This document shows positions 35,441-47,624 of a stretch of DNA of 64,000 nucleotides, piece after piece. The notes under the pieces are model-generated. The model made no database searches, was not told the DNA's origin, and saw only the letters and a list, made by a program, of their open reading frames with translations. Within the stretch, counting starts at the first letter, position 1, and every line of letters starts with the position of its first letter. The stretch comes from Corynespora cassiicola (taxonomy: Eukaryota; Ascomycota; Dothideomycetes; Pleosporales; Corynesporascaceae), in NCBI GenBank assembly GCA_022059125.1, contig JAEUWY010000004.1, positions 1,674,001-1,738,000 of the forward strand, written 5' to 3'. Position numbers and translations under genes: made by a program.

Positions 35441-38400
35441 ACGCTGAATAACGCTCAAATGTGCTATGACTGGAAGACGGGTATATGGATTGGCATGTGT
35501 ATAATTATCGGCGTTTGTGGGCATGGCACATGTCTTAGCCTGTGTGCCAATTGGACATGCCATGGGCGCTTGTTGGCTCGACTATTCTTGCCTTGGCCTG
35601 GAAAACCAAGGACTCCTTTTGAATCTTAAACTTGTTTATTATGTCCGCCTTCTCGCTGACCAGTGTGATTCGTTGCTCGCCAACCAGGTGCACTTTTTGG
35701 TGTTTTGACTCGTGGGCACGCCTCAACACCAATGTATCCATGGACGGTCATCCGATTCCTTTTTTGATGACATCCTCAGGATGCGGTCCCAAAAGTGTCT
35801 GGAAATAGACTTTTTTTTTTGTGCCGCAAGGTTGCTCTTTGGGCCATGTTCTTATTTCCAGTCATCCGATATTACGCAGGTCATCCTCCTGGATTATTAT
35901 TTTCTATTTCGGATCACAACCATGGATCGCTTTCTCATGCTCATCAAATACTACTAAAAATCAACACCAGTTTGATTGTCGCGGACTGCACAGCGCTCCT
36001 TCCCGTGTGTGAGCATCGTGCCGCAGTGGAGGTGTTCCAGTGACGGGCGAGTGTGGTGGAGAATCAGCACTGATGGACGGGACGAAACCAGAGAGACAGG
36101 CATGCATGACGGTGGAAAGCAAGGCGTAGGCTCGACGAAACAACCTCTCCTCAGAGGCATTGGGCTCGGGCAGGCGCAAAAAAGGAGAGCCGACAGGACG
36201 AGAGAGCGATGACATGCCTAAGTGCTTAGAGCATACAGTCTGCCAGTCCCCAAAGGAGACATGCAGGTGACCTTTGCAATCTCAAGCACAAATCGACGTC
36301 TTTGGTTTCTACCGTGCCGTTTCTTTGTTATTCTTACTCATGTGGAAATGTTTGTTCCATCGCCCTATGCGCTGTTGGGTCGCGTGATGCACCGTGGTGT
36401 AGGACATGTTTCGCAACCGTCTGTTGACAAACCTCCCACAGCCCACGCTAGCATCCTCGACATGGCGGGTCGCCTATCCGGCTTCGACGCTCCCGCGTGG
36501 CGCACGCACCCAGGCTTTTTTTTCTCCGTAGGATCGAAGCCTAAAAGCTAACGTGTGACCGACCGACCGCCCAAGGCGCCGATGACATGTCGGTCCAAGG
36601 ATGACGGCACGGCAAGTGTGCCAGTGGCAGAATGCGAAGAGATTACGATGGAAAGACGGCAGGCCAAGCAGGATATGGAGGGGGGAGGCACACTTTGCGG
36701 TCGGGTAGCGTGGAGCCGATGTAGGTATGGATATTTTAGGGTGGTGGTAGTGGTGGTGGTGGGGGAGAAGAAAGAGCGAGGGGAGGGGTGGGCTGGCTAG
36801 CCACCTTGGAAATGCAAGTCGAAACGAAACTTTCCAAGGTCCAAGCAAGGGAGAGAAAAAGGGAAAGAGGAGGTGAGAAGGAAAGAAGTGTTGGCAGCGC
36901 CATGGAGGTCCAAGCTGGCGGTTGGGTAAACACGACAGGGCTCGTCCTTCGTCGGGATGTCGATGGTGTAGCAGTTGGCAGTTCTCGTCGACAGAATGCC
37001 CAGGCCTCTAGCCTCGACCTTCCCCGTGCTCCCAGCTCCGATCTCCCGTACAAACGCTGCCAACATCTCTTGCCAACCACGCCGTTTTCCAGGCTCGATA
37101 GCTGGAGAGCTGCACGCAATGCCGTGGCAAGGCAATGGGTGGACGAGACGGGGGTTGCGGACCCTGAAACGCGCCGACGACCAATGGCGCTTGCGAGCAG
37201 CCGACTGCCATTGGCCGACGCCCTGTTGACCTTCTCTGCTGCCCTCATTGGACGGCCCCGCAAGCGCGTCCGATAGAGGCGGTATTAGCTGGCATTCCCT
37301 CGCCATGGATATCTATATTAAGGCGCATTCTGTGGTTCGCGTGCGCTGTAATGATCCGCAAAGGGAAGGCACATGGGCAAAGTCCAGCGAGAGGGGAAAT
37401 TATGGGTCTTTTTCTCTCGTTTGCTTTGGCCCGAGTCTACCGTCCACCACCACGTAGGACGGGCGGCTCTGCGAGGACGAGGGTACGTGCAGCAGCCACC
37501 GGTGGCCTCGGCCGGCGGTTGTGTACTTGCACCTTCGCTTCTCCGTGGAAGTGGACTGCTTGTGCCAGATTGCTCTTGTTTCTATTCTCGGGGGGATGGA
37601 GGGAAACAGAGAGGAAGAAACAGAAACAGAAACATTTGTCATAGAGTTTGCTGGCCTAGCCCTCGCCCTGAGCGTGAGATGGCTCCCTCCCTCGTAAAGC
37701 CGTGCTAGAAGCAGATCCCACGCCAGCATACAGCACCCGGCCCTCCAAGACTTGCCTTCCCCTCACTTTTCCATCAGCACCCAAGCCCAGCCTGCAGCAT
37801 CTGCCATGGCTGCAGACGGACACTTGCTGGCGAGAATCCTCCGCCCAGGGCCACCATGCTGCCACCATCCACCAGGCCGCCGGTATGCCCTCATCCGCCC
37901 AGCCATGGCCCATCAGCACCTTGGCTCCAATCCTCCCCCATGCGCCCAAATTAGCACTAATTAACACACAATCCACGCAGCGGCAGCCATGCCGAAACGG
38001 GCAAAGATGGTACATACGCGCTCAGAGCCTGCGTTCGCTAATCTGCCAGTGGGGACGCGGACAGAGCCCGCCCGGCCAATCATTCTCCATCCATCTATTT
38101 TCGGGCTCAAGGGTGCGCGCCTAAGCGGCCTGCCAGAGCCGTTGTCCTACTACCCAGGGCCAACACTTGCATACCATACCGCCCGTCTATATAGATGGGC
38201 GCCCGCGAGGCCCTCGAGTCGAAGGAAGGACAGCAAGCAACTACTCTTCAAAAAACCAAAAAACATTTCGAGGGTTTTCTCTCTCTCTCTCCGGTTTTCC
38301 TTTCCTTTGCCCTTGTATTTTCCCTTTGCAACGAGATCTGGATCTCTTGCTTTCTTTGCCTTATACTCGTTACGATATCATCGGTCGACGACGAACAAGA

Positions 38401-38588
38401 ACGAAAAAAAAAAGTCAAATTCTTCCGCGGTCTCTAGTTTTCGAATACAGCTTCTGATTCTGAGAGCTATTTCACCTCCCTTTTTTTTTTAAGTTCTGTC
38501 AACGATCGATTGATTCGACGGCTTGTCTATCTCATTTCGACTTGGATATAATACCCACGCTCGACCTTCTCCAACGACGACGACGACA
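35441..38588. other. Long gene-free region, 3.1 kb
   Basis: The left end holds the COY1 3' UTR. The stretch 36400-37300 has frames on both strands rich in Pro, Ser and Arg, with a GGT-rich minisatellite at 36740-36764; I found no coding pattern. The last 300 bp are CT-rich with T runs and include GGATATAATACCC about 40-50 bp above the DUF3455 ATG, which fits a promoter and leader. Confidence 0.45.
36740..36764. repeat. (GGT)n repeat
   Basis: Imperfect GGT trinucleotide run in non-coding sequence. Confidence 0.8.
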
Positions 38589-39367
38589 ATGATCTTCACA
38601 AACACCATCTCCCTTATCCTGGCCCTCGCGCCCGCCACAATCTTCGCGGCCCCCGCCTACGCCCGCGAATCGGTGGTCGGTGGCATTGCAAAGAGAAGCC
38701 TCTCCGCCAGCACCGTCAAGGCCCTGACAGACGGCGTCTGCGACGTTTCCAAGGCCGTCCTCCCCATCGGTAAGCTTCCCTCCCCCTCTCAAAACCCCCC
38801 TCAAAGCAAAACTGACATATGCCCTCCAAAACAGCACCCTCCCCGCTCCCAGTCCCAGAGTCCAACATCTACCTCTCCCACGTAGCCATCGGCCGCGGGA
38901 CCCAAAACTACACCTGCGCCTCCTCGCTCGAATCCGACGTGCCAAAGGCCAACGGCGCCATCGCGACCCTCTACAACGCGACCTGCTCCGCCGTGCGCGC
39001 CCCCGCCGTCCTCGCCGACGTCACCGCCCTCGCCCTCACCTACGCCATTCCCACCTCCGACATCGCCGACCACATGCTGTCGGGCCACCACGAGTTCAAT
39101 TCCGAGAGCAAGCCCTTCTTCAAGCTGCAGACCGAGACGGTCGACTTTGGCTACATGCAGGCCGCCCTCAATGCGTCGACGCCCGCGCCCAAGGTCGAGG
39201 GCAGGGATGATGTGCCGTGGTTGAAGCTTACGGGGACCAAGGGGGACTATGCGGCCGTGTATCGCGTCAATACGGCCGGGGGTACGGCGCCGGCTACGTG
39301 CAAGGGTGTGAATGGCTCCTTTACCATCGAGTATGCCGCCGAGTACTGGTTCTACAAGGAGGCTTGA
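38589..39367 (+). CDS. Secreted DUF3455 protein
   Basis: Two exons, 38589-38769 and 38835-39367, with a 65-nt intron, giving 237 residues. A signal peptide (IFTNTISLILALAPATIFAAPA) is followed by a possible Kex2 site (AKR). The body matches the DUF3455 layout: HVAIGRGTQNYTC, a central ATLYNATC, then DIADHMLSGHHEF, then DVPWLKLTGT and AVYRVNTAGGTAP, ending FTIEYAAEYWFYK. Four cysteines are present in the mature chain (CDV, YTC, ATC, ATC). DUF3455 proteins are often secreted in fungi; their biochemical role is not established. N-glycosylation sites (NYT, NAT, NAS, NGS) are visible. Confidence 0.88.
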
Positions 39368-39656
39368 GCGCTGTGCTTGTGAATGGTGGCTGATGGATGG
39401 ACGAGCGAACGAGCAAGAGGTTTACATCCTTGTACAGAGCATGGGTCGGCGTTATGGGACGGTTTTCTTGAGCGGCTTGCATCGATATCGGGCTCCACCC
39501 CGTGGGCTGGTAGATAGTACTTAACTTTCTTGACGATGCCTGTGAAATTCCCGAGTCAAAAGGCACGGGAGGGAGGGTAATCGTAATTATTGGAATATAC
39601 AGATTTTCTCAATATTTTCTTCTTCTCTTTCTTTCCTTTGAAATGCTCGTGGTCCA

Positions 39657-41400
39657 TCAACTCTCGTCGTGCTCTTCCATCTTCTCGCGCCTGTGGCGTG
39701 AGCCTCTCTTTCGCCCAATGCCGCTGCCGCTGCTGTCTCTGAGTCCGTCCTTGGAAACGCCGGCATCGCGATCTTTATCGTCTTTCGCTGGCTTCTTCTT
39801 TGGCCAGTTCTTGCATATATCAATTCCAGACCTCGGCTGGAAGATTTCCAGGAAGATGTACAGCAGGTAATCCACGATTGCGCAGAGACAGAAGAGTTTG
39901 CCGGCCCAGATCCCACACCCGTAGTATCTCTTCAGCCTCTCGATGAGCGCGAGGCTTCCGACCCCAGCACGGCCACGCGTCTGACTCCATGTGCCGGCTG
40001 GCCCGGCGCCTTGATAAAACTCGTCGTGGCTGATTTTCCCGCTTATTCCATCATACACCCTCTCTGTTCGCTGAGCCACGTCCGTCCACGAATACATTTG
40101 TTTCACCTGATTATGGAACAGCTCCGTGCGCACCTTGCCTTCTCTCAGCTTAGCGATGGCGCGTCCAGTGGCGGCCACGAGGTCGTCTTCCTCGGGCGCC
40201 GCAAACTCGGTCATGTGGCCCGGTAGAACCTCTGGTATGCCACCCACGCGAGTACAAACAACGTAGAGACCGCAGGAAGCTGCTTCGACAATGACCGTAC
40301 CAAAGGCTTCGGTCAAGGATGGATGTAAGTAGATGTCGCCCTGGACCATGACATCTCGCACCTCCTCGTGGCGTACTGGTCCGAGAAGAGATACCTTGTC
40401 TTGGAGCACGTTGCGTTCAATCGTTTGCTCCAGGTCAATGGCCTTGGGGCCTGTACCTGCGATGATGAAGCGTACATTTGGATGGTTTGCCAGAATGCGC
40501 GGGAGTGCCGCAATCAGAAGATCGGTTCCCTTGTTGTAGAAAAGACGCGATATTACCACTATAGTGATGGTATCATGCGGGCCCAGCGGCCGTGGCGGTC
40601 CAGGTGCGTTTTTGTGGCGCGTCTGCTCGTTGTCGTATGCGAGCGGGCGGAAATTTTCTGCAACTACGGCATTGGGTATAACGGACACCATGAGCGGATC
40701 GAGAGAAGCCCTCAATACAGTATTTTCCTTGCTATTGGGGCGTTAGCCATGTACCGACCCGCCTGAAACGCACATACGATGTATGACTGACGCAGATGAC
40801 ATGATCGACATCGCTCAGTGTGAACTTTAGCAGCTTATTGGTGAGAATACTGCCAGCATCTGCAAATCCAAACAGGCTATGGTCGGTAAAGACTGTCCTC
40901 AGACCCATGGTCCGCGCATGTAGGATAGCTTCTTGACATAGGTTGCTGAGACTGCCATGGCCATGTACAATCTCGATTTCCTCGCGTATTATGATGTTTC
41001 GGAATAGGGGGAAAAACGAAAAGACGGTCGGGAATGTTGTCTCGCGGTAGACGACGAGGAACGGGCAGTAGTAGACTTTCAGGCCATTAGTGAGGTATCG
41101 CACTCCTGTTCGCCCAGCGTATGCATGTGTTATGATGATGACTTTGTGACCGCGGTCGATGAGTTTCTGAGAGTTTTAGCACAAGTATGTGAGCTATTAA
41201 CTCATTTTATCTTACGCTCGAAAGCTGATATATATGACTCTCCACTCCTCCTGCTGTTGTTCAGCCGAGTATTCTACAATTGAAGCTCGCGAAACCTACC
41301 GGGCTGAGGAAAGAAGAAGTCGCATATCATGCTAAGAGGGCGTAAGTATGGTAGTAGAGTGACCATTCCCTAGGAGAGCTTACGCAATGTTATAGGGCAT
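39657..41400 (-). CDS. SPT14: GPI3/SPT14 (PIG-A) GlcNAc transferase, GPI anchor synthesis
   Basis: Five exons: 41400-41384 (17 nt), 41331-41300 (32 nt), 41250-41216 (35 nt), 41166-40778 and 40731-39657, giving 515 residues. It is the catalytic subunit of GPI-GlcNAc transferase, which moves GlcNAc from UDP-GlcNAc to phosphatidylinositol on the cytosolic ER face, the first step of GPI anchoring. Joining the three tiny exons yields the conserved start [18 protein letters not shown], then [12 protein letters not shown], which fixes all three splices. Later motifs are [26 protein letters not shown], and the GT4-family EX7E in [12 protein letters not shown] (E299, E307). One C-terminal membrane helix (about 435-455) precedes a basic cytosolic/lumenal tail. 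It shares a 325-bp promoter with DBP6. Confidence 0.95.
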
Positions 41401-41725
41401 CTTGACGGAGCTCGAGGGGTTCCTCGATCAATATGGGGTGAGAATTCATGACCACCAATCAATCGCACATGGCTAGGTAACCACTGGACAAGCCGATAAA
41501 TGACGAATGACACCAACAGAATGAGTCGCAACGTGAAAGTGTCCTGCAGCCAACAGGAGGGGCTCTGCGACGGTCGAGATACCCTAACAGCCGCGATTCG
41601 GTGTTGCGTAGGGAGGCGTCATTGGCCGTCGGCGGTCAACAACCTCCGCGAAATCTTGGCGCTGGGGAACTTTTTTGAGAACGCAACTCCCCGCCTGCGA
41701 CACTCCAACATTCCACACCACAGCA
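41401..41725. promoter_or_regulatory. 325-bp bidirectional promoter SPT14 / DBP6
   Basis: The starts at 41400 (-) and 41726 (+) diverge across 325 bp. No clear TATA box is seen, as usual for housekeeping pairs. Confidence 0.7.
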
Positions 41726-43982
41726 ATGTCGGGCCAATTTTACGGCCGATGGGCTCCTCCAAAGGAGGCGACTCCGAAAAAACAGCCTTCTCCCGCACCG
41801 TCCTCCGCGCCTTCACCCGCTGTCACGTCAAGGAAAGCTGCTAGAGAATCTTCTCCGGCAGACAATGCAACTGTAGAAACGCCAAAGTCCATAAAGAAGC
41901 CCAAGAAGCGGAAACGCGAGTCGCAGGTGGCCGATCAAGAAGTAGAGGAGGCGACGCCCAAGAAACACAAGTCGATTCTCTCCAAGTTTGAAAAGGTCGC
42001 CCGAAAGGCCGAGGCAAGGCAGGATACAGACCAAGAGCCGGCGGAGCAACAGGACGAGGAGCAGCATGTAGAACTTCATGGTGTGTTACAAAACGTCTAT
42101 ATGATTATATTTAACCAGACCCTTACATTTAACAGACCTGGAACCACTACCTCAACCGGAGCCGGTGCCTGAGCCTGTTTTCAACCCGACCTTTTCTACG
42201 CTTCCCGAGTGGTTAGAGAAACCGACGAATATCGGGGCCTCGCAGGCGGTATCCTTTGAACAACTGGGTGTGAAGCCCTTCTTCCTGAAAAAGCTTGAGA
42301 AACGGGGGTTTAATAGCGCCCTCGCCGTTCAATCCGCACTCCTGCCTATGCTCCATACCGGCTATGACCAGCACCTCGGTGATATATGCGTATCGGCCAA
42401 GACTGGTTCTGGAAAGACGCTAGCATATTTGCTTCCGATAGTTGAAGCACTGAAGGACGTTAACAGCACGGCGCTGTCCGCGATAGTAGTGGTTCCCAGT
42501 CGCAAATTGGTGGACCAGGCTCTGCAAGTAGCTGAAGAGCTGTGTGCCGGTACCAAGATCAGGGTTGGCACTGCAGTAGGAAGCGTACCATTCGCTACCG
42601 AGCAGAAGCAACTTGTAAAGGTCACACCCATGTATAGCACGGAACGGGCAGCCGAGCTGCACGTGCAGACTACAGGGCAGCTTAAGACCGGATCTATGGA
42701 CCGCCACTGCCTGATCGACGATTTTGCTACTATGCCCGCGGACAACATCCCCCAATACGAATCGAGTGTTGACATCTTGATCTGTACCCCAGGCCGTCTC
42801 GTGGAACATATTGAATCAACCACAGGGTTTCTATTGCGCTCTATAAAGTGGCTTGTCATCGATGAGGCAGATCAACTGTTGAACCAGGGCTTTCAGGGCT
42901 GGACTGGTGTGCTCATGAATGCCTTAGCCAACGAGACACCTGAAGATCTACAAAACTCTAGGGAGAAGCTGCGAAAAAAGCGATTCGCGTCGTCTTTCGG
43001 TGCTCCACTTCCCCCAATTACCCCCAGTAGACAGGTCACAAAGATTGTGCTCAGTGCCACCATGGAGAGCGACCTGAATAAGTTGGGAAGCCTAAAATTG
43101 CGAAGACCGAAACTTGTCGCAGTGCACGACGGACCTAAGGATAGGCAGCCATTGCTAGCGGACGGCGATGTATTTGAGTTGCCATCTGCCTTGGATGAGT
43201 TTGCGATACCGGTCCATGATGGTTCCAGAAAGCCGCTCTACCTGCTCTACCTACTACTTCACCATGTTTTCGGTGGTACTCAAAATCCAGTACTGGAAGC
43301 ATCTTCAGATAAAGATGATTCTTCCGATTCCGATTCCGATTCTGATTCTGACTCTGATTCTGACTCTGATTCCGGTTCCGATTCAGATTCCTCGGATTCA
43401 GATTCTTCCGAGGAGGAATCAAAATCGACAGCCAGCAAACCCCAATCACCATCAATTGCGACCCACAAGAGCCGAGTGCTGGTATTTACCAAGAGCAATG
43501 AGAGTGCTTCCAGGCTGTCCCACCTTCTGTCGGTTTTGGAACCATCGCTCACCGAATATCTTAAAACCATGACCCCCTCTTCGACAGCAAAGGCTTCTAA
43601 GAAGTTGTTGAGATCATTTAGTTCTGGAGAAATCAAGATTTTGGTGGCGTCTGATGCTGCCTCCCGAGGGTTGGATATCCCAGACTTGACGCACGTCGTC
43701 AATTACGACATGCCAGGAAGCATCACCAGCTACGTCCATCGAGTTGGAAGAACCGCACGCGCTGGTAAATCTGGAGAGGCATGGACGCTCTTCTCGAAGA
43801 CGGAAGCCGCGTGGTTCTGGAATCAGATAGCCAAGGGCAGCAGCGTGAGCAGGGGCGAAAAGAAGGTGAGACGCGTAGAGCTCAGCACTTGGAACGTTAC
43901 TTTCAACAGAAAGAGGACGTACGAGGCTGCTCTCAAGCAACTGCAAGGTGCGGTGGAGGGCAACGTAGAGACGGCGGAATAG
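41726..43982 (+). CDS. DBP6: DEAD-box RNA helicase DBP6 (60S ribosome biogenesis)
   Basis: Two exons, 41726-42080 and 42136-43982, with a 55-nt intron, giving 733 residues. DBP6 is a nucleolar helicase needed early in 60S subunit assembly. The N-terminal 125 residues are Lys/Glu-rich with a nuclear-localisation-like KKPKKRKRE. Helicase motifs: AKTGSGKT (206-213), PSRKL in place of PTREL, TPGRL, DEAD (361-364), SAT (425-427), FTKSNESA, and HRVGRTAR (653-660). Between the two RecA lobes lies a Ser-Asp repeat (about 514-546) plus EEE, a low-complexity insert. The choice of DBP6 rests on FGAPLPPI, the PSRKL motif, the inter-lobe insert and the C terminus (STWNVTFNRKR). Similar DEAD-box paralogues exist, so the exact name is probable rather than certain. 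Confidence 0.87.
43318..43416 (+). repeat. Ser-Asp coding hexanucleotide repeat in DBP6
   Basis: Imperfect GATTCN hexamers encode the Ser-Asp tract between the RecA lobes. Such coding repeats can vary in copy number. Confidence 0.85.
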
Positions 43983-46081
43983 AGATACCCCAGAAGGAAC
44001 AATCAGACCCGGACTAGGCATGCAACCTTTTTTCCATAGCACGACATATTGGCCTGTGGCGTTGACGGCCCGGCGAGATGTCCAATCCACCACATGTCAG
44101 AGCACTCCATACATCCGTTCGGCGATCATGGAAGATCCCAAACAAGTCTGGCGATCCGCACGGCCGCCGGGCGGCATACCAGGGAAGGAAGTCGGGAATT
44201 CAAAATATAGGTTATCACCAGATTTCCTGGCACGGGCCGAATAGCACCGGGCGCTACCGTGATTGTTGGCCGCATCTGAATGCAACAGAATTAACGTTTG
44301 ACCGCATGTGCACCGTTCAGCTTGCTCGATGTCGATGCCTGTCTACGGCGGGTGCTGCCACCCAGGCCCACGAGAGGCAGTGGATATCGGGGACGCCGGT
44401 GAAATTCTGATAGGCGCCTTGCGTGGAAATACCTGAAACAAAGCCTGGAAGTACTGAGCCCTTGTTTACATTTCCACACAACCGATGGACGTTGGGGGCG
44501 GCCTTCTGATGTGCTACCCCATATTGATATACACCCTGGCAAATGCAGCACCAAGACGCTTCAAAAAGCTTCTCAATGCCAATATTCTCGGTCACGATGC
44601 TTGATAACCCCCTCCGCATGTGGAGAGCATGAACGCCACATCCCGGCCCTGGGATCGTGGGAGATTGGCGATGCCCACAGCGAGAAATGCCAGGATCGAC
44701 GGCTAGGCCAAGGTCCGATTAGGCAGGTGGGAGGGAGGACGCTCACTTCGACTGCCCACGGAAACCAGCTGCTTGGACGTCGTTGGCCACGGATTAGATA
44801 CGGATCCGCTCCAATGGCGAGATGGCCAGGTGATTGGAGGCAGCGAATTCGCTCAGATGAATGAGGCCTAGTGTGACACATCAAGTCCCCTGAGCCTCGG
44901 TCTTGTGTGCGCCTTTCTTTCGACTACCACCCTTATCGAGCATACCCAGATTCCGTGCGTCCTGCCAGCATTCTCCTGCCTAACGCTACTAGGCGGGATT
45001 TTGCGATCGACAGTGTTCCTCAATCAATATGCGGTGCCATCATTAGCAGCTAGGCCTGATATTGCCACGCACCTTGCGCCAGGACAGTTGCGTCTTCTAG
45101 CTGCCGTCTTACGTGCCGAGTACGGGGCAAGGCGTGGTATCCGTCATATTTGGCATTATCTCGAGATCTTTGCTTGGAGCGGCGAGGTAACGGGGCACAA
45201 AGTGCGTTGTCTTGCCCAATCCTCGCACCATGGGGCCGTTGGGACCACCGTCATACTCGACCTTCCAAGGCGCTGGTCCCAGTAACAAAGCAAACTGTTC
45301 TGACTTGCCTGGTGAGCAAGCCTGTCGTGCCAAGCGCATGGGGCATTGCTTAATTCCGCCATGCTAATGCTTGAGTGGCCCACCGAGCTTGTCTCCTGCA
45401 ACACTAATGTCCTTGCCCATGGTGTGGGCAGGGCCCGGTGCAGCTGTAAATGTTCGCGCTGGTCATTTCGTGCCCCGCCAATTGATGTCCCCCGCGCTAT
45501 TTGTCCGTCGCACGGCTTGTAGCTACGACTATGTCGGTCCGCCCCGTGCCAGCGACAGTGGAGTCCCCCGTCCCCCTTCAATCAACCCCCCCTGGCCAAT
45601 TGTTTGCATTGATTGCCTGGCAATCTGGATTCTACAAACCGAGCCCATGCGGGTTACGGGGATATGTCCCCGGCATGAGAAGAATGACCAGCTGTTGTGG
45701 GCTTCCAGCGCGCTACCGTTTGGCTCGGTGGTGCCGCTCCATGCTATGCCACGGAGTGCAGGCCAGAAACAGAAGGTATGTTGTTCCACACAAGCTTCAA
45801 TCACTGGCCTCTTCCAAGATAGGGCCAATGTTTGAAGGCCATTGACGAGACCTGGGCGTCTGCTGATCGACTAGCTCGGTGAAATGAGTGACACTTGGTT
45901 TGGATGCTCGCGTTTCTCCAGATTAGAGACGCTCCCATTATATAAAGACACGTTGGTACTCGGCGCCAGTTTTACTCGACACCCTCTCCCATCCATCGAG
46001 GTCTCCCTTCGCTCTCTCTTGCCTCCCTGCCTTCCATTCATTTGATCCTGAGCCGGTCCATTGGTTCTTATTGCCACCAAC
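43983..46081. other. Long intergenic region and protease promoter
   Basis: Frames of up to 154 codons occur on both strands (for example 45371-45835), none with a recognisable domain or clear leader. The right end holds the aspartic protease promoter with a TATATAAA box at 45939. Confidence 0.45.
45939..45946 (+). promoter_or_regulatory. TATA box of the aspartic protease gene
   Basis: TATATAAA, 136 bp above the ATG at 46082, a typical place for a strongly regulated fungal promoter. Confidence 0.6.
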
Positions 46082-47624
46082 ATGCCATCCTACACCCTCC
46101 TTACGGCAGCTGTCGCCCTGGCGGGCGCAGCCGTTGCCAGCCCTGTCGACATTCGCAAACGAGAGACATTCTCCATCGGCCAGGTCGCGCGTAAGACATA
46201 TCTCAAGAACGGGCCCGAGCAGGTTGCAAAGACGCTCCGAAAGTTCGGCAAGCCCGTGCCTGACCACATACTCGCCGCCGCCACCAACCGCGCCGCAGCT
46301 GCCGACCTAGCAACTATCTCTAGCGACGATAACAGCAGTGTGCCTGCTGTGCCTGGCGACGAATACGACACGCTATACCTCAGCCCCGTGACCATTGGAA
46401 ATACGACGGTTCATCTGGATTTTGATACTGGAAGCGGCGATCTGTAAGTGCTGACCTCAGTCTCCAATCTACTCCTCACCGTTTCGGCGATGCTCGCCAA
46501 GAGGTGGTCCTTGTTGTGCACCACTCAAGTGCCGGGCACCATATGCGGGCTTGACGTAATGTGCATACAGCTTGGAGTCTTCACCATTGCGGACATTGTT
46601 CGGAAATGACCCGACAAGTCTATTTTGGCCCAGAGAGCTCTGACGCGAATGCTTTGAGCATCCACCAATGTCTTGATCCTGGCCTCGGCTATCATGGCGG
46701 TCGAGGTCGACAAACACCAAAAGATGAATTGTACTAACTTGAAACAACAGATGGGTTTTCTCGTCACTCCAGAAGACGTCGGAGCTGAGTGGTCATGACT
46801 ACTACAAAGTCGACCCCTCCAAGGAAGTGAAAGGCGCGAGTTGGAACATCTCGTACGCTGACGGCTCTGGTGCATCCGGGAAGGTGTATGCCGACAAGGT
46901 TGTCGTTGGCGGTGTCACTGCCGCCTCGCAGGCGGTCGAAGCTGCAAGCCGTGTGTCTGCACAGTTCACCAAGGACAAAGACACGGATGGACTGCTCGGC
47001 CTCTCCTTCAGCGTTCTCAACACCATCAAACCCAAGCAGCAGACAACCTTCTTCGACACGGTCAAGGACCAGCTCCCCGAGCCTCTGTTCGCCGTCGACC
47101 TCAAGTACCATGCCGCCGGAAGCTATGACTTTGGCTTCATTGACGACAGCAAGTACACGGGAGAAATCACGTACGTCGATGCCGAATCCGACCAAGGCTG
47201 GTGGGGATTCACGGCGGATGGGTACACCGTCGGTGACGGTAGCGATGTCGCGGCGAGCATCTCGGGCATCGCCGACACTGGAACCTCCCTCATGTACCTT
47301 CCTTCCAAGGTGATCAAGGAATACTATGCCGGGGTCCAGGGCGCAAAAATCGACGCGTCGCAGGGCGGATGGGTATTCCCTTGCAGCGCGGAGCTTCCCG
47401 ACTTCTCCCTCAGTGTTGGCGGTGTCAAGCAGACGGTACCCGGAAAGCACATCAACTACGCTACGTCGGAGGGCGACGAGTGCTTTGGCGGCATCCAGCC
47501 CAACGACGGATTCGAGACCATGAGCATCTTCGGCGACGTCTTCCTCAAGAGCAAGTACGTGATCCACGAGGCCAAGGACGGTAGCGCGCCGCGGATTGGG
47601 TTCGGCCAGCAGCCAGGCGTTTGA
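46082..47624 (+). CDS. Secreted pepsin-type aspartic protease (A1, aspergillopepsin/endothiapepsin-like)
   Basis: Two exons, 46082-46443 and 46751-47624, split by a 307-nt intron, giving 411 residues. A signal peptide ([15 protein letters not shown]) is followed by a propeptide with a KR site near residue 27. The first catalytic motif is [11 protein letters not shown], with D115; the second is ADTGTSLMY, with D296. The flap contains [11 protein letters not shown], typical of penicillopepsin/endothiapepsin relatives. Only two Cys are evident in the mature C-terminal lobe (FPCSAE and DECFGG), forming the conserved disulfide. There is no GPI signal or membrane helix, so it is a soluble extracellular acid protease. 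The intron cuts just after the first catalytic loop. A TATA box lies 136 bp upstream, suggesting regulation by nutrient or pH cues (inference). Confidence 0.95.

Noticed and set aside
36736..37263. 175-codon minus-strand frame ending in poly-Pro
   Set aside because: Low-complexity tail is the complement of the GGT repeat; no coding evidence.
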